Positions 1 through 13,357 of a stretch of 64,000 bases of DNA are shown here, piece by piece (position 1 is the stretch's first letter; each line of letters begins with the position of its first letter). Source of the DNA: Dickeya poaceiphila (GTDB lineage Bacteria; Pseudomonadota; Gammaproteobacteria; Enterobacterales; Enterobacteriaceae); assembly GCF_007858975.2 (NCBI RefSeq), contig NZ_CP042220.2, positions 248,001 through 312,000 on the forward strand, read 5' to 3'. Both the position numbers and the translations under genes were made by a program. Under the pieces are notes generated by a model. The model was not told the origin of the DNA and made no database searches. It saw only the letters and a list, made by a program, of their open reading frames with translations.

Positions 1-1008
1 TTTAATTCTTTCTCTTTACTAGCTTCAGCGACAGATATTATTACTATCGCAAGTACAACTGAGTTGTTGTCTGCATGGCAACGTGTTTATCAGAACGGAT
101 TACCCGTTTTGATATTGGGAGGAGGAAGTAATGTACTCTTTCTTGAGGATTTTCACGGTGTGGTGCTCATTAATCAGCTAAAAGGGATTGAGGTCAAAGA
201 GACTGAATCTGAGTGGATGCTTCATGTGGGGGCTGGAGAAAACTGGCATCACTTAGTTGAGTATACGCTAGATTGTCATATCGCTGGTCTTGAGAATCTG
301 GCGTTAATTCCGGGGTGTGTTGGGTCTGCACCCATCCAGAATATCGGTGCTTATGGCATGGAGTTGAAGAGCGTATGTGCCTATGTCGATATGCTGAATC
401 TGGAAACGGGTGAAGCAACACGGCTGAGTGCTGAAGAATGCCGATTTAGTTATCGAGACAGTATTTTCAAACATGAGTATCAAAATGGATTTGCTATTAT
501 CGCTGTAGGCTTACGTTTATCCAAAGATTGGAAACCCATTTTGGCATATGGTGAGCTTACCAAGCTTGAACCTTCGACAACAACGGCAAGGCAAATATTT
601 GAGGCTGTCTGTCAGATGAGGCGTAGCAAATTACCTGATCCTGCAATCATGGGTAATGCCGGAAGTTTTTTCAAGAATCCGGTTATTCCTGCAGTTATAG
701 CTGATCGTATTTTAGCCAATTATCCGAATGCACCTTATTATCCACAGCCGAATGGTGACGTAAAATTGGCGGCGGGTTGGCTTATTGATCAATGTGGTTT
801 AAAAGGACACCAGATTGGCCAGGCTGCTGTACATGATAAGCAGGCTCTTGTTCTTGTCAATAAAGGCGAAGCGACGGGCCATGATTTGGTTGAACTTGCT
901 CGTTATGTCAGAAACCAGGTCGCAACAAAATTCAATGTTTGGCTTGAGCCGGAAGTGCGTTTTATTGCTGCCCAAGGAGAAGTGAATGCGGTGGAGATTT
1001 TATCATGA
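1..1008 (+). CDS. murB: UDP-N-acetylenolpyruvoylglucosamine reductase, 5' end cut off
   Basis: MurB is a cytoplasmic FAD enzyme that uses NADPH to reduce UDP-GlcNAc-enolpyruvate to UDP-MurNAc, the second committed step of peptidoglycan precursor synthesis. The reading frame is open from base 1. Its first residues ([13 protein letters not shown]) align with about residue 9 of the E. coli protein, so only the first few codons are missing; a TTG at 64 is internal, not the start. Family landmarks are present: LGGGSNVL in the FAD domain, YRDSIFK with the conserved arginine, [10 protein letters not shown] with the serine that donates a proton, and LEPEVRF with the conserved glutamate near the C-terminus. 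The TGA stop overlaps the birA start by four bases (ATGA), so the two are probably translationally coupled, as in E. coli. Confidence 0.97.
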   Translation, partial: FNSFSLLASATDIITIASTTELLSAWQRVYQNGLPVLILGGGSNVLFLEDFHGVVLINQLKGIEVKETESEWMLHVGAGENWHHLVEYTLDCHIAGLENLALIPGCVGSAPIQNIGAYGMELKSVCAYVDMLNLETGEATRLSAEECRFSYRDSIFKHEYQNGFAIIAVGLRLSKDWKPILAYGELTKLEPSTTTARQIFEAVCQMRRSKLPDPAIMGNAGSFFKNPVIPAVIADRILANYPNAPYYPQPNGDVKLAAGWLIDQCGLKGHQIGQAAVHDKQALVLVNKGEATGHDLVELARYVRNQVATKFNVWLEPEVRFIAAQGEVNAVEILS

Positions 1009-1964
1009 AAGATTATACTGTCCCGCTCAGGCTAGTCTCTATTCTAGCTGATGGCGAATTCTACTCAGGGGAATATCTCGGTGAGTTAATGGGAATGAGC
1101 CGTGCTGCCATTAATAAACATATCCAAACCATTAAAGAATGGGGTCTGGATGTCTTTACGGTAACCGGGAAGGGGTATGCGCTTTCAGCTCCAATTGAAT
1201 TGCTCAATGCGGATGAAATTCGTTCCAAAATACTAGGCGGTAATATAGCTGTCTTACCCGTTATTGATTCTACCAACCAATATCTGCTGGACCGTCTCGA
1301 TTCGATATATTCGGGAGATGCCTGTATTGCTGAATATCAACAGGCTGGTCGGGGACGGCGTGGGCGACAATGGTTTTCTCCCTTTGGCAGTAATCTTTAT
1401 TTATCGCTGTATTGGCGTCTTGAGCAAGGGCCTGCTGCCGCTGTTGGTGTTAGTCTGGTTATTGGCATCATTATGGCGGAAGTCTTGCATCAGCTGGGGG
1501 CTGAAGGGGTACGAGTGAAATGGCCAAACGACCTGTATCTGCATGACAGGAAGCTGGCTGGCATTCTTGTTGAATTGAATGGCCGCACGGGAGATGCTGC
1601 GCATTTGGTTATCGGTGCTGGTATTAATTTGCGTATGAATTCATCAGGTTCTAGTGTGATCAATCAAGGATGGATTAATTTGCAGGAGGCTGGTATTGAT
1701 ATTAATCGCAATATGCTTGCTGTAAAAATTATTACTGAGTTGCGTACTGCTTTGGTCGTTTATGAACAGCAAGGTCTGTCACCTTTTATTTCTCGCTGGA
1801 AAAGTCTGGATAATTTTTATAACCGTACAGTAAAGTTGATTGTCGGTAATCGGGAAATAATTGGTATTGATAAAGGTATTGATAGCCAGGGAGCATTGTT
1901 GCTTGAGCAGGATGGTGAAATTCAGTCTTATATTGGTGGCGAGATTTCTTTGCGTGGATGTTAG
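1005..1964 (+). CDS. birA: Bifunctional biotin-protein ligase and biotin operon repressor
   Basis: BirA makes biotinyl-5'-AMP, transfers biotin to the AccB subunit of acetyl-CoA carboxylase and, as the biotinyl-AMP dimer, represses the bio operon. The 319-residue protein has the E. coli layout: an N-terminal winged helix (roughly residues 1-60, with [12 protein letters not shown] as the recognition region), a central catalytic domain with the [12 protein letters not shown] adenylate-binding loop (about residue 115) and KWPNDLYL, and a small SH3-like C-terminal domain. The ATG lies inside the murB stop (4-bp overlap). The DNA-binding domain indicates a repressor-type BirA rather than the monofunctional class. 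No bio genes are in the window. Confidence 0.97.
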   Translation: MKDYTVPLRLVSILADGEFYSGEYLGELMGMSRAAINKHIQTIKEWGLDVFTVTGKGYALSAPIELLNADEIRSKILGGNIAVLPVIDSTNQYLLDRLDSIYSGDACIAEYQQAGRGRRGRQWFSPFGSNLYLSLYWRLEQGPAAAVGVSLVIGIIMAEVLHQLGAEGVRVKWPNDLYLHDRKLAGILVELNGRTGDAAHLVIGAGINLRMNSSGSSVINQGWINLQEAGIDINRNMLAVKIITELRTALVVYEQQGLSPFISRWKSLDNFYNRTVKLIVGNREIIGIDKGIDSQGALLLEQDGEIQSYIGGEISLRGC

Positions 1965-1971
1965 ATAGTAT

Positions 1972-1996
1972 AGGGGATTATTATCCCCTCTGTTTT
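1972..1996. terminator. Bidirectional terminator between birA and coaA
   Basis: A seven-base-pair stem AGGGGAT/ATCCCCT closes a four-base loop and is followed by CTGTTTT. It sits between the convergent ends of birA and coaA and touches the coaA stop codon, so it may serve both transcripts. Confidence 0.7.
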
Positions 1997-2945
1997 ACTT
2001 TCTTAGGCGTACGCACTCGACTGCATGGTTTGCTATTTTTGTCATAATAAGACTCGCCCGCTCACGAGTTGGTAATATATTCTGTTTAAGGTTTAGTCCA
2101 TTAATCTCTGTCCACAATTGTGTAGCGATATTAACTGCTTCCGCTTCTGTCAGTTTCGCATAATTATGGAAGTAAGAGTTCGGATTGGTAAATGCACCCT
2201 GTCGGAATTTTAGGAACCGATTGATATACCAAGTCTTTAGTAGGTCTTCAGGCGCATCTACATAAATGGAAAAATCCACAAAGTCAGATACAAAAACGCG
2301 GTGAGGATCGTGAGGATAATCCATTCCGCTTTGTAGTACGTTTAGCCCTTCAAGAATCAGAATGTCTGGTTGCTCTATAACCTTGTTGCAGTCAGGAACA
2401 ATGTCGTAGATTAAATGCGAATAGGTAGGTGCTATGACTCTGGGGATGCCAGATTTTATCTCAGAAACGAATTTCACCAGACTATGCATGTCATAGGACT
2501 GAGGAAATCCTTTTTTCTTCATCAAATTTCTTTGTTGCAATATTTTGTTGGGATGCAGGAAACCATCAGTGGTAATCAGTTCAACCTTGCGATGTTCTGG
2601 CCAACGGCTAAGTAATGCTTGTAATACACGCGCAGTTGTACTTTTCCCTACGGCAACACTGCCAGCAATACCAATGATATAAGGAATTTTCTGCGCATTG
2701 GTTCCCAGAAATTGCTCCAGTACGGCTTGGCGCCGTAAGTTGGAGCTGATGTAGAAATTCAGTAAACGGGATAAGGGCAGATAAATTTCCGCAACTTCAT
2801 CCAAAGACAGATCTTCGTTAATGCCTTTGAGCTTAATAATTTCATCTTCAGCCAGGGTCAATGGTACTGAGTCACGCAAGTTTGCCCATTGCTGGCGATT
2901 AAACTGAAGATAAGGCGTGACGAAAGATTGCGCTTTATTAGTCAT
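1995..2945 (-). CDS. coaA: Type I pantothenate kinase
   Basis: CoaA phosphorylates pantothenate with ATP, the first and rate-setting step of coenzyme A synthesis, and is inhibited by CoA. I place the start at the ATG at 2945 ([15 protein letters not shown]), giving 316 residues, exactly the E. coli length. The frame stays open 168 bases further upstream, but that extension has no homology and would only add a hydrophobic leader unlike the family. The Walker A motif GSVAVGKST and the pantothenate-pocket region [11 protein letters not shown] are intact. The Shine-Dalgarno match is weak (AGAAGC). The gene is convergent with birA, as in E. coli. Confidence 0.97.
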   Translation of the reverse strand: MTNKAQSFVTPYLQFNRQQWANLRDSVPLTLAEDEIIKLKGINEDLSLDEVAEIYLPLSRLLNFYISSNLRRQAVLEQFLGTNAQKIPYIIGIAGSVAVGKSTTARVLQALLSRWPEHRKVELITTDGFLHPNKILQQRNLMKKKGFPQSYDMHSLVKFVSEIKSGIPRVIAPTYSHLIYDIVPDCNKVIEQPDILILEGLNVLQSGMDYPHDPHRVFVSDFVDFSIYVDAPEDLLKTWYINRFLKFRQGAFTNPNSYFHNYAKLTEAEAVNIATQLWTEINGLNLKQNILPTRERASLIMTKIANHAVECVRLRK

Positions 2946-3395
2946 AAATGTGCTTCTGTTTAACGCTACCGGTAGGAAGGAAAACAACCAGATTTCAGTA
3001 TATAGAACTGAGACCCAGGGGGCTGGACAGGTAACAGCCGCAGCATCCTTTCCTGAATAAGAATTATCGTCCAGTAGGCAGGTTACCACCATGAGGGGCA
3101 GAAAAAGAAGCAAAAATCTGTATCAACGTTGACACCTGTGATACGTACATCGGGATAGATAACCGCTGGTGAGTATGCGTTTTACATGATGCAAAGCAAA
3201 AGTGCCTTGCAGTTGCGTCGTCATCATTTCCTTAATGCCAACTGAGACAGGTAACTGACAGATGCTTTTCGTTACAGCATTAATCAGCAATCGCTTTATA
3301 TGACGCTTATTTGCACGAATACTTGGCAGTAATGTGAAACGGCATCCGAATTTGTGCAAAATCTAATCGATAGCGCATTTTGAGCGATTTTTTTG
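2946..3395. other. Gene-free stretch between coaA and thrU
   Basis: About 450 bases without a convincing gene. The 78-codon minus-strand frame at 3123-3359 starts with TTG, has no ribosome binding site and resembles nothing I know. The stretch must hold the coaA promoter on the minus strand (a TATACT-like hexamer lies near 3000) and the upstream activating region of the tRNA operon promoter. A short inverted repeat GTATCA/TGATAC lies at about 3120-3144. Confidence 0.5.
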
Positions 3396-3424
3396 TTGCA
3401 TAGACTGGCCCCTCTGCCTAGAAT
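3396..3424 (+). promoter_or_regulatory. Promoter of the thrU-tyrU-glyT-thrT-tufB operon
   Basis: TTGCAT (3396-3401), a 17-base spacer and TAGAAT (3419-3424) form a good sigma-70 promoter. The next bases are GC-rich (GCGCAGC), the discriminator type seen at stable RNA promoters under stringent control. An AT-rich tract lies just upstream and may act as an UP element. Transcription would start near 3431, a few bases before the first tRNA. Confidence 0.75.
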
Positions 3425-3438
3425 GCGCAGCACTTGAT

Positions 3439-3514
<76 letters not shown>

Positions 3515-3531
3515 TCAAGTACACACAATTA

Positions 3532-3616
<85 letters not shown>

Positions 3617-3675
3617 AATTTAATCCTGGCAACAGGATGCAATCGATGCGGTTGCAACACTAAAGCCGAATCGAA

Positions 3676-3709
3676 AAAGCAAGGTATCAATAAAATTGTG
3701 CCTTGCTTT
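3676..3709 (+). repeat. Hairpin in the tyrU-glyT spacer
   Basis: The nine-base arms AAAGCAAGG and CCTTGCTTT are perfect reverse complements around a 16-base loop. The hairpin lies inside the 132-base tyrU-glyT spacer, the only long gap in the tRNA cluster. It could guide tRNA processing; there is no T-run that would make it a terminator. Confidence 0.5.
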
Positions 3710-3748
3710 AATGTTCTACAGAGAAATCAGGTAGCCGAGTTCCAGGAT

Positions 3749-3823
<75 letters not shown>

Positions 3824-3833
3824 ATTTAGATGT

Positions 3834-3909
3834 GCTGATATAGCTCAGTTGGTAGAGCGCACCCTTGGTAAGGGTGAGGTCGGCAGTTCGAATCTGCCTA
3901 TCAGCACCA
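3834..3909 (+). tRNA. thrT: tRNA-Thr (anticodon GGT)
   Basis: A 76-base tRNA with encoded CCA, acceptor arms GCTGATA and TATCAGC, and anticodon loop TTGGTAA. It lies ten bases after glyT and 106 bases before tufB. Confidence 0.97.
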
Positions 3910-3979
3910 CTTCTTTATTTTCCTCCTGATTTTCTTTCTGTTAAAAATTCAGCAAGTAATTGCTTGGTTGATGTGGTGA

Positions 3980-5200
<1,221 letters not shown>

Positions 5201-5230
5201 TTGCTGATAAAATTTGACGCAACATGCGGT

Positions 5231-5257
5231 AAAAGGGCATCATTTGATGCCCTTTTT
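5231..5257 (+). terminator. Terminator of the tRNA-tufB operon
   Basis: The stem AAAGGGCATCA/TGATGCCCTTT with a two-base loop and trailing Ts begins 31 bases after the tufB stop. Confidence 0.9.
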
Positions 5258-5276
5258 CTACGCTGTCGTCGTAGAA

Positions 5277-5321
5277 CCTATCTCATCAGCGATTGTGCGG
5301 TATAATCATTGGTGAGATAGG
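5277..5321 (+). promoter_or_regulatory. secE-nusG promoter region flanked by an inverted repeat
   Basis: A perfect TATAAT -10 hexamer lies at 5301-5306, 127 bases before the secE start. The -35 position (around 5278-5283, CTATCT) is poor. The arms CCTATCTCA (5277-5285) and TGAGATAGG (5313-5321) are perfect reverse complements on either side of the -10. They could be an operator or simply a stem in DNA or RNA; I know of no regulator that reads this sequence. Confidence 0.5.
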
Positions 5322-5432
5322 CTCTGTGTAAGCGGTGTGAGTCCCGGATTGATCTCTTTGAGTACTTTCCGGTCTGGTTTGCCCTTACGGCAGGGCAAAA
5401 TTATTTGTCTGAATCTAGTGACAGGTTGGTTT

Positions 5433-5816
5433 ATGAGTGCGAATACCGAAGCTCAGGAGAGCGGGCGTGGTCTTGAGGCGCTGAAATGGCTGGTTGTTGC
5501 AGTATTACTTATTGCGGCAATTGTAGGTAATTATTACTACCGCGAATTCAGTTTGCCGCTGCGTGCGTTGGCTGTAGTTGTTTTGATTGCTGCTGCAGGC
5601 GGCGTGGCATTGCTGACGACGAAAGGCAAAGCAACGGTTTTGTTTGCGCGTGAGGCTCGCACCGAAGTTCGCAAGGTAATCTGGCCGACCCGGCAGGAAA
5701 CATTACATACCACTCTGATTGTTGCTGCGGTAACTGCTATTATGTCGCTGATTCTGTGGGGACTGGATGGCATTCTGGTGCGTCTGGTATCGTTCATTAC
5801 TGGCCTGAGGTTCTAA
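5433..5816 (+). CDS. secE: Preprotein translocase subunit SecE
   Basis: SecE is an essential inner-membrane subunit of the SecYEG channel. The 127-residue protein from ATG 5433 ([17 protein letters not shown]) matches E. coli SecE in length and end (ITGLRF). Three hydrophobic segments are visible at about residues 19-36, 45-63 and 93-111, with the conserved amphipathic region [14 protein letters not shown] before the third. The frame is open upstream to 5337, but that part has no homology. The nusG start follows after one base, so the two form one operon. Confidence 0.97.
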   Translation: MSANTEAQESGRGLEALKWLVVAVLLIAAIVGNYYYREFSLPLRALAVVVLIAAAGGVALLTTKGKATVLFAREARTEVRKVIWPTRQETLHTTLIVAAVTAIMSLILWGLDGILVRLVSFITGLRF

Positions 5817-5817
5817 A

Positions 5818-6363
5818 ATGTCTGAAGCTCCAAAGAAACGTTGGTACGTCGTTCAGGCGTTTTCTGGCTTTGAAGGTCGTGTAGCGCAGTCTCTGCGTGA
5901 ACATATCAAACTCCATAGCATGGAAGACCACTTTGGTGAGGTGATGGTGCCGACCGAAGAGGTGGTTGAAATTCGTGGCGGCCAGCGTCGTAAAAGCGAA
6001 CGTAAATTCTTCCCAGGCTATGTGCTGGTACAGATGGTGATGGATGATGCCAGCTGGCATTTGGTCCGCAGCGTACCGCGTGTCATGGGATTCATCGGGG
6101 GAACCTCTGACCGCCCAGCACCGATCAGCGATAAAGAAGTCGACGCTATCATGAATCGTCTGCAACAGGTGGGCGACAAGCCACGGCCTAAGACCCTGTT
6201 TGAACCGGGCGAAATGGTACGTGTTAACGATGGCCCGTTTGCTGATTTCAACGGTGTGGTGGAAGAAGTCGATTACGAAAAAAGCCGCCTGAAGGTATCT
6301 GTATCTATCTTTGGTCGAGCAACCCCTGTTGAGCTGGATTTCAGCCAGGTGGAAAAAGGCTAA
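5818..6363 (+). CDS. nusG: Transcription termination/antitermination factor NusG
   Basis: NusG binds the RNA polymerase clamp to increase elongation rate, links Rho to termination and bridges polymerase to ribosomal protein S10. The 181 residues match E. coli NusG. The N-terminal NGN domain has [11 protein letters not shown] and the region around [10 protein letters not shown]. The C-terminal KOW domain (from about residue 125) includes [17 protein letters not shown]. It follows secE by one base and is followed by a strong terminator. Confidence 0.98.
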   Translation: MSEAPKKRWYVVQAFSGFEGRVAQSLREHIKLHSMEDHFGEVMVPTEEVVEIRGGQRRKSERKFFPGYVLVQMVMDDASWHLVRSVPRVMGFIGGTSDRPAPISDKEVDAIMNRLQQVGDKPRPKTLFEPGEMVRVNDGPFADFNGVVEEVDYEKSRLKVSVSIFGRATPVELDFSQVEKG

Positions 6364-6391
6364 TTATTGCCTGAATTCGATACTTGTATCC

Positions 6392-6423
6392 GGCGCGAAA
6401 TTGACCTACAATTTCGCGCCTTT
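6392..6423 (+). terminator. Terminator of secE-nusG
   Basis: The stem GGCGCGAAATTG/CAATTTCGCGCC (12 pairs, five-base loop) followed by TTTGTTTT separates nusG from the ribosomal protein operon. Confidence 0.9.
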
Positions 6424-6512
6424 GTTTTATGCGTCATTAAGACGTGTAACATGTTTATAAAACGCGGGGAGCTTCTTTGTGAAGCGCTATTACCCATTAG
6501 AGGAAAAGCTAA
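6424..6512 (+). promoter_or_regulatory. rplKA leader with probable L1 repressor site
   Basis: In E. coli free L1 protein represses translation of its own operon by binding the rplK leader at a structure resembling its 23S site. Here GGGGA is followed by a small hairpin GCTTC/GAAGC at 6471-6485, 28 bases before the rplK start, which fits that target. The promoter must lie between the nusG terminator and this hairpin; a TATAAA hexamer at 6456-6461 is the best -10, with no good -35. AGAGGAAAAG before the ATG is the ribosome binding site. Confidence 0.55.
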
Positions 6513-7649
<1,137 letters not shown>

Positions 7650-7664
7650 TAGCTTTTGTTCCTC

Positions 7665-7693
7665 TTTACCCGGGCGAGGGATTTCTTTATAAT
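7665..7693 (+). promoter_or_regulatory. Promoter of rplJL-rpoBC
   Basis: TTTACC (7665-7670), a 17-base spacer and a perfect TATAAT (7688-7693) lie just after rplA. This is the position of the major L10 promoter of E. coli, which drives L10, L7/L12 and RNA polymerase beta and beta' synthesis. Confidence 0.85.
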
Positions 7694-7699
7694 CTTACG

Positions 7700-7964
7700 C
7701 CCGTTGTTCTGTAAATGAACAAGAGACGATTTTTTCGGTTGGAGCCTGGCCTATCCAGGCCTCCGTCCAAGACCGCAGGTGTTTCGTTAGAGACTTAATT
7801 TTCCTGCGTAGACGGTGACAGAGCCTAAAGAACATTTTTATTCTTTTTTAAAGAATAGTCCTGCTGGATTCTGCTCACCGTGTTTTAACGCCTGTCTACT
7901 AAGTTGGTGGCGGGTGAAGTGAGTTCCGGAAATATTTTCCGGCTAAATCCAGGAGCAAAAGCTA
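7700..7964 (+). ncRNA. L10 leader, autoregulatory 5' UTR of rplJ
   Basis: The roughly 265-base leader between promoter and rplJ contains GGAGCCTGG/CCAGGCCTCC near 7741-7764, followed by CCAAGACCGCAGGTG, and further pairing elements around 7800-7920. In E. coli the L10-L7/L12 complex binds this region and blocks translation of rplJ and rplL. The length, position and the conserved G- and A-rich internal loop support the same role. The exact boundaries are approximate. Confidence 0.75.
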
Positions 7965-8462
7965 ATGGCATTAAATCTTCAAGACAAACAAGCGATTGTT
8001 GCTGAAGTCAGCGAAGTTGCCAAAGGCGCGCTGTCTGCGGTAGTTGCGGATTCCCGCGGCGTTACCGTAGATAAAATGACTGAACTGCGTAAAGCAGGTC
8101 GTGAAGCTGGCGTATACATGCGTGTTGTTCGTAACACCCTGCTGCGCCGCGTCGTTGAAGGCACTCAGTTTGAATGCCTGAAAGACACGTTTGTTGGTCC
8201 GACCCTGATTGCATACTCTATGGAACATCCGGGCGCAGCTGCTCGTCTGTTCAAAGAGTTCGCGAAAGCGAATGCAAAATTTGAGGTCAAAGCGGCAGCC
8301 TTTGAAGGTGAGTTGATTCCGGCGGCTCAAATTGACCGTCTGGCTACTCTGCCGACTTACGAAGAAGCAATTGCACGCCTGATGGCGACCATGAAAGAAG
8401 CCTCTGCAGGCAAACTGGTCCGCACTCTGGCTGCTGTTCGCGATCAGAAAGAAGCCGCGTAA
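7965..8462 (+). CDS. rplJ: 50S ribosomal protein L10
   Basis: L10 is the base of the ribosomal stalk; its C-terminal helix carries the L7/L12 dimers, and the complex represses its own mRNA. The 165 residues match E. coli, with the N-terminal rRNA-binding domain ([26 protein letters not shown]) and the helix ending in VRDQKEAA. The start has a good AGGAGC ribosome binding site and lies downstream of the autoregulatory leader. Confidence 0.98.
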   Translation: MALNLQDKQAIVAEVSEVAKGALSAVVADSRGVTVDKMTELRKAGREAGVYMRVVRNTLLRRVVEGTQFECLKDTFVGPTLIAYSMEHPGAAARLFKEFAKANAKFEVKAAAFEGELIPAAQIDRLATLPTYEEAIARLMATMKEASAGKLVRTLAAVRDQKEAA

Positions 8463-8510
8463 TCGCGCTTTTCCTGTTATCGCATTTGCTAACGTATAAA
8501 CTTTTTCTGA

Positions 8511-8897
<387 letters not shown>

Positions 8898-8936
8898 GCC
8901 AACCCTTCCGGTTGCAGCCTGAGTCATCAGGCTGAT

Positions 8937-8967
8937 GGCTGGTGACTTTTTGGTCACCAGCCTTTTT
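8937..8967 (+). terminator. Attenuator between rplL and rpoB
   Basis: A perfect ten-base-pair stem GGCTGGTGAC/GTCACCAGCC with a six-base loop is followed by five Ts. In E. coli a partial terminator at this place lets about one in five transcripts continue into rpoBC and so sets the ribosome to polymerase ratio. Confidence 0.9.
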
Positions 8968-9026
8968 GCGCTGTAGGGTGCCGGTAGCGTTTCACACTGT
9001 TTGACTACCGGTTTCCCATCAATGCT

Positions 9027-9112
9027 TGTTTCTATCGACGACTTAATATACTGCGCCAGAGCAGTCTGTTCTGTGTAAAGCGCAATGAAATGGTTTAAGA
9101 GTGATAGAAACA
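9027..9112 (+). ncRNA. RNase III processing hairpin before rpoB
   Basis: TGTTTCTATC (9027-9036) pairs perfectly with GATAGAAACA (9103-9112) around an internally structured loop. In E. coli RNase III cleaves the rplL-rpoB intercistronic RNA at an equivalent stem. The function is inferred from position and pairing. Confidence 0.75.
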
Positions 9113-9221
9113 GGTATTGCGGAATGTGTTCCATATTCCGATCGACATAAATGGTGTTGCATGAACCGTCCTTATCAGGGCGGACAAAGTGGGTCGACTT
9201 GTCAGCGAGCTGAGGAACCCT

Positions 9222-12200
9222 ATGGTTTACTCCTATACCGAGAAAAAACGTATTCGTAAGGATTTTGGGAAACGTCCACAAGTTCTGGATATCCCATATC
9301 TCCTTTCTATCCAGCTTGACTCGTTCCAGAAGTTCATCGAGCAAGATCCGGAAGGTCAGTATGGTCTGGAAGCTGCATTCCGTTCCGTATTCCCTATCTC
9401 AAGTTACAGCGGCAGCTCTGAACTGCAATATGTCAGCTACCGTCTGGGTGAGCCGGTTTTTGACGTTCAGGAATGTCAAATCCGTGGCGTTACCTACTCC
9501 GCGCCGCTGCGCGTAAAACTGCGTCTGGTGATCTACGAGCGCGAAGCGCCGGAAGGCACCGTTAAAGACATCAAAGAACAAGAAGTGTACATGGGCGAAA
9601 TCCCGCTCATGACCGACAACGGTACCTTTGTTATCAATGGTACTGAGCGCGTTATCGTTTCTCAGTTACATCGTAGTCCTGGCGTCTTCTTTGACAGCGA
9701 TAAGGGTAAAACCCATTCTTCCGGTAAGGTGCTGTATAACGCACGTATTATTCCTTACCGTGGTTCCTGGCTGGACTTTGAATTCGACCCGAAAGACAAC
9801 CTGTTTGTCCGTATCGACCGTCGCCGTAAACTGCCGGCTACCATCATTCTGCGCGCATTGAATTACTCCACCGAAGAAATTCTGGACCTGTTCTTCGATA
9901 AAGTGGTGTATGAAATCCACAACAACAAGTTGCAGATGGAACTGGTGCCGGAACGTCTGCGTGGCGAAACCGCCTCGTTCGACATCGAAGCTGACGGTAA
10001 AGTCTACGTTGAGAAAGGCCGCCGTATCACCGCGCGCCATATCCGTCAGTTGGAAAAAGACGGTATCGAACGTATCGAAGTACCGGTTGAATACATCGCA
10101 GGCAAAGTGCTGGCGAAAGACTATGTGGATGAAAGCACCGGTGAAGTGATCGCGATGGCGAACATGGAGCTGTCGCTGGATCTGCTGGCTAAACTGAGTC
10201 AGTCCGGCCACAAGCGTATTGAAACGCTGTTCACCAACGATCTGGATCACGGCCCGTACATGTCCGAGACCGTGCGTGTTGACCCAACCAATGATCGCCT
10301 GAGCGCGCTGGTTGAGATCTACCGCATGATGCGTCCTGGTGAGCCGCCGACACGTGAAGCTGCCGAAACGCTGTTCGAAAATCTGTTCTTCTCTGAAGAT
10401 CGCTATGATCTGTCAGCGGTTGGCCGCATGAAGTTCAACCGCTCTTTGCTGCGTGAGGAAATCGAAGGTTCCGGTATCCTGAGCAAAGAAGACATTATCG
10501 ATGTGATGAAAAAGCTCATCGATATTCGTAACGGTAAAGGCGAAGTCGACGATATCGACCATCTGGGCAACCGTCGTATCCGTTCTGTCGGTGAAATGGC
10601 GGAAAACCAATTCCGCGTTGGTCTGGTGCGTGTTGAGCGTGCGGTGAAAGAGCGTCTGTCCTTGGGCGACCTGGATACGCTGATGCCGCAGGACATGATC
10701 AATGCCAAACCGATTTCTGCAGCGGTGAAAGAGTTCTTCGGTTCCAGCCAGCTGTCCCAGTTTATGGACCAGAACAACCCGTTGTCTGAGATTACGCATA
10801 AACGCCGTATCTCCGCTCTCGGCCCTGGCGGTTTGACCCGTGAACGTGCTGGCTTCGAAGTGCGTGACGTACACCCGACTCACTACGGTCGTGTATGTCC
10901 TATCGAAACGCCGGAGGGTCCGAACATCGGTCTTATCAACTCGCTGTCCGTGTATGCACAGACTAACGAGTATGGTTTCCTGGAAACCCCGTACCGCCGT
11001 GTACGCGATGGCGTGGTCACTGACGAAATTCATTACCTGTCGGCGATCGAAGAAGGCAACTACGTTATTGCTCAGGCGAACACCAACCTGGATGACGAAG
11101 GCCACTTCATCGATGAACTGGTTACCTGCCGTAGCAAAGGCGAATCCAGCTTGTTCAGCCGTGATCAGGTTGACTACATGGACGTTTCCACCCAACAGGT
11201 GGTCTCCGTGGGTGCTTCACTGATCCCGTTCCTGGAACACGATGACGCCAACCGCGCCCTGATGGGTGCGAACATGCAACGTCAGGCGGTTCCGACCCTG
11301 CGTGCTGACAAGCCGCTGGTTGGTACCGGTATGGAACGTGCTGTTGCCGTTGACTCCGGTGTAACTGCGGTTGCTAAACGCGGTGGTACCGTGCAGTACG
11401 TCGATGCTTCTCGTATCGTTATCAAAGTTAACGAAGAAGAGATGTATCCGGGCGAAGCAGGTATCGATATCTACAACCTGACCAAATACACCCGTTCCAA
11501 CCAGAACACCTGTATCAACCAGATGCCATGTGTGTCACTGGGTGAGCCGGTTGAACGTGGCGACGTGTTGGCTGATGGCCCGTCTACCGACCTCGGTGAA
11601 CTGGCGCTGGGTCAGAACATGCGCGTAGCGTTCATGCCGTGGAACGGTTACAACTTCGAAGACTCCATCCTCGTTTCCGAGCGTGTAGTACAGGAAGACC
11701 GTTTTACCACTATCCACATCCAGGAACTGGCGTGTGTGTCCCGTGACACCAAGCTGGGGCCAGAAGAGATCACGGCTGATATCCCGAACGTGGGTGAAGC
11801 GGCGCTCTCCAAGCTGGATGAATCCGGTATCGTTTACATCGGTGCGGAAGTCACCGGCGGCGATATCCTGGTCGGTAAAGTGACGCCGAAAGGCGAAACG
11901 CAGCTGACGCCGGAAGAGAAACTGTTGCGTGCGATCTTCGGTGAGAAGGCGTCTGACGTGAAAGACTCTTCTCTGCGTGTGCCGAACGGCGTTTCCGGTA
12001 CGGTTATCGACGTACAAGTCTTTACCCGCGATGGCGTGGAAAAAGACAAACGTGCGCTGGAAATCGAAGAAATGCAGCTCAAGCAGGCCAAGAAAGACCT
12101 GACTGAAGAACTGCAGATTCTGGAAGCCGGTCTGTTTGCCCGTATCCATGATGTGCTGGTTGCCGGTGGCGTTGAAGCCGACAAACTGGACAAGCTGCCG

Positions 12201-13250
12201 CGCGAGCGTTGGCTGGAACTGGGTCTGACCGACGAAGAGAAGCAGAATCAGTTGGAGCAGTTGGCTGAGCAGTACGACGAGCTGAAACACGAATTCGAGA
12301 AGAAACTCGAAGCCAAACGTCGCAAAATCACCCAGGGTGATGATCTGGCGCCGGGCGTGCTGAAGATCGTTAAGGTGTATCTGGCGGTTAAACGTCAGAT
12401 CCAGCCGGGTGACAAGATGGCAGGTCGTCACGGTAACAAGGGTGTTATCTCCAAGATCAACCCGATCGAAGATATGCCTTATGACGAAAACGGCACGCCG
12501 GTCGATATCGTACTGAACCCGCTGGGCGTACCGTCGCGTATGAACATCGGTCAGATTCTGGAAACCCACCTGGGTATGGCGGCTAAAGGCATCGGCGACA
12601 AAATCAACGCCATGCTCAAGCAGCATCAGGAAGTCGCTAAGCTGCGTGAATTCATCCAGCGCGCTTATGACCTGGGCAACGATGTACGTCAGAAAGTAGA
12701 CCTGAACAGCTTCAGCGATGAAGAAGTGCTGCGTCTGGCGGAAAACCTGAAGAAAGGTATGCCGATCGCCACGCCGGTGTTCGACGGTGCCAAGGAAAAC
12801 GAGATCAAAGAGTTGCTGAAACTTGGCGATCTGCCGACTTCCGGTCAGATTACGTTGTTCGATGGCCGTACTGGCGAGAAATTCGAGCGTCCGGTTACCG
12901 TGGGCTACATGTACATGCTGAAACTGAACCACCTGGTGGACGACAAGATGCATGCCCGTTCTACCGGTTCTTACAGCCTGGTTACCCAGCAGCCGTTGGG
13001 TGGTAAGGCGCAGTTCGGTGGTCAGCGCTTCGGTGAGATGGAAGTGTGGGCGCTGGAAGCTTACGGCGCAGCCTATACCCTGCAGGAAATGCTGACGGTG
13101 AAATCCGATGACGTGAATGGCCGTACCAAGATGTACAAAAACATCGTGGATGGCGATCACCGGATGGAACCGGGTATGCCGGAATCCTTCAACGTACTGT
13201 TGAAAGAAATCCGCTCCCTGGGTATCAACATCGAGCTGGAAGAAGAGTAA
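9222..13250 (+). CDS. rpoB: RNA polymerase beta subunit
   Basis: The beta subunit forms half of the active-site cleft of RNA polymerase. I place the start at ATG 9222 ([17 protein letters not shown]), giving 1342 residues, exactly the E. coli length; an in-frame GTG at 9189 is upstream of the family start. The rifampicin pocket ([14 protein letters not shown], then [17 protein letters not shown]) is wild type, so nothing predicts rifampicin resistance. The conserved [11 protein letters not shown] and the C-terminal [18 protein letters not shown] segments are intact. The ribosome binding site is GAGGAACCCT. It is transcribed from the L10 promoter through the attenuator and cotranscribed with rpoC. 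Confidence 0.98.
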   Translation: MVYSYTEKKRIRKDFGKRPQVLDIPYLLSIQLDSFQKFIEQDPEGQYGLEAAFRSVFPISSYSGSSELQYVSYRLGEPVFDVQECQIRGVTYSAPLRVKLRLVIYEREAPEGTVKDIKEQEVYMGEIPLMTDNGTFVINGTERVIVSQLHRSPGVFFDSDKGKTHSSGKVLYNARIIPYRGSWLDFEFDPKDNLFVRIDRRRKLPATIILRALNYSTEEILDLFFDKVVYEIHNNKLQMELVPERLRGETASFDIEADGKVYVEKGRRITARHIRQLEKDGIERIEVPVEYIAGKVLAKDYVDESTGEVIAMANMELSLDLLAKLSQSGHKRIETLFTNDLDHGPYMSETVRVDPTNDRLSALVEIYRMMRPGEPPTREAAETLFENLFFSEDRYDLSAVGRMKFNRSLLREEIEGSGILSKEDIIDVMKKLIDIRNGKGEVDDIDHLGNRRIRSVGEMAENQFRVGLVRVERAVKERLSLGDLDTLMPQDMINAKPISAAVKEFFGSSQLSQFMDQNNPLSEITHKRRISALGPGGLTRERAGFEVRDVHPTHYGRVCPIETPEGPNIGLINSLSVYAQTNEYGFLETPYRRVRDGVVTDEIHYLSAIEEGNYVIAQANTNLDDEGHFIDELVTCRSKGESSLFSRDQVDYMDVSTQQVVSVGASLIPFLEHDDANRALMGANMQRQAVPTLRADKPLVGTGMERAVAVDSGVTAVAKRGGTVQYVDASRIVIKVNEEEMYPGEAGIDIYNLTKYTRSNQNTCINQMPCVSLGEPVERGDVLADGPSTDLGELALGQNMRVAFMPWNGYNFEDSILVSERVVQEDRFTTIHIQELACVSRDTKLGPEEITADIPNVGEAALSKLDESGIVYIGAEVTGGDILVGKVTPKGETQLTPEEKLLRAIFGEKASDVKDSSLRVPNGVSGTVIDVQVFTRDGVEKDKRALEIEEMQLKQAKKDLTEELQILEAGLFARIHDVLVAGGVEADKLDKLPRERWLELGLTDEEKQNQLEQLAEQYDELKHEFEKKLEAKRRKITQGDDLAPGVLKIVKVYLAVKRQIQPGDKMAGRHGNKGVISKINPIEDMPYDENGTPVDIVLNPLGVPSRMNIGQILETHLGMAAKGIGDKINAMLKQHQEVAKLREFIQRAYDLGNDVRQKVDLNSFSDEEVLRLAENLKKGMPIATPVFDGAKENEIKELLKLGDLPTSGQITLFDGRTGEKFERPVTVGYMYMLKLNHLVDDKMHARSTGSYSLVTQQPLGGKAQFGGQRFGEMEVWALEAYGAAYTLQEMLTVKSDDVNGRTKMYKNIVDGDHRMEPGMPESFNVLLKEIRSLGINIELEEE

Positions 13251-13357
13251 TCCCAGCACGATAACGCTGCGAGCATTCGTTACAGGGGTACCTGAACTGT
13301 GTTGTTAAAAGCAGGGTTCAGGTGCCTGACAGGTCTAACTCCGACAGGAGCCAATCC

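Noticed and set aside
3123..3359. 78-codon minus-strand frame before thrU
   Set aside because: TTG start, no ribosome binding site, no recognisable family.
10740..10850. Rifampicin resistance mutation in rpoB
   Set aside because: The pocket residues read as wild type compared with the E. coli sequence I remember.
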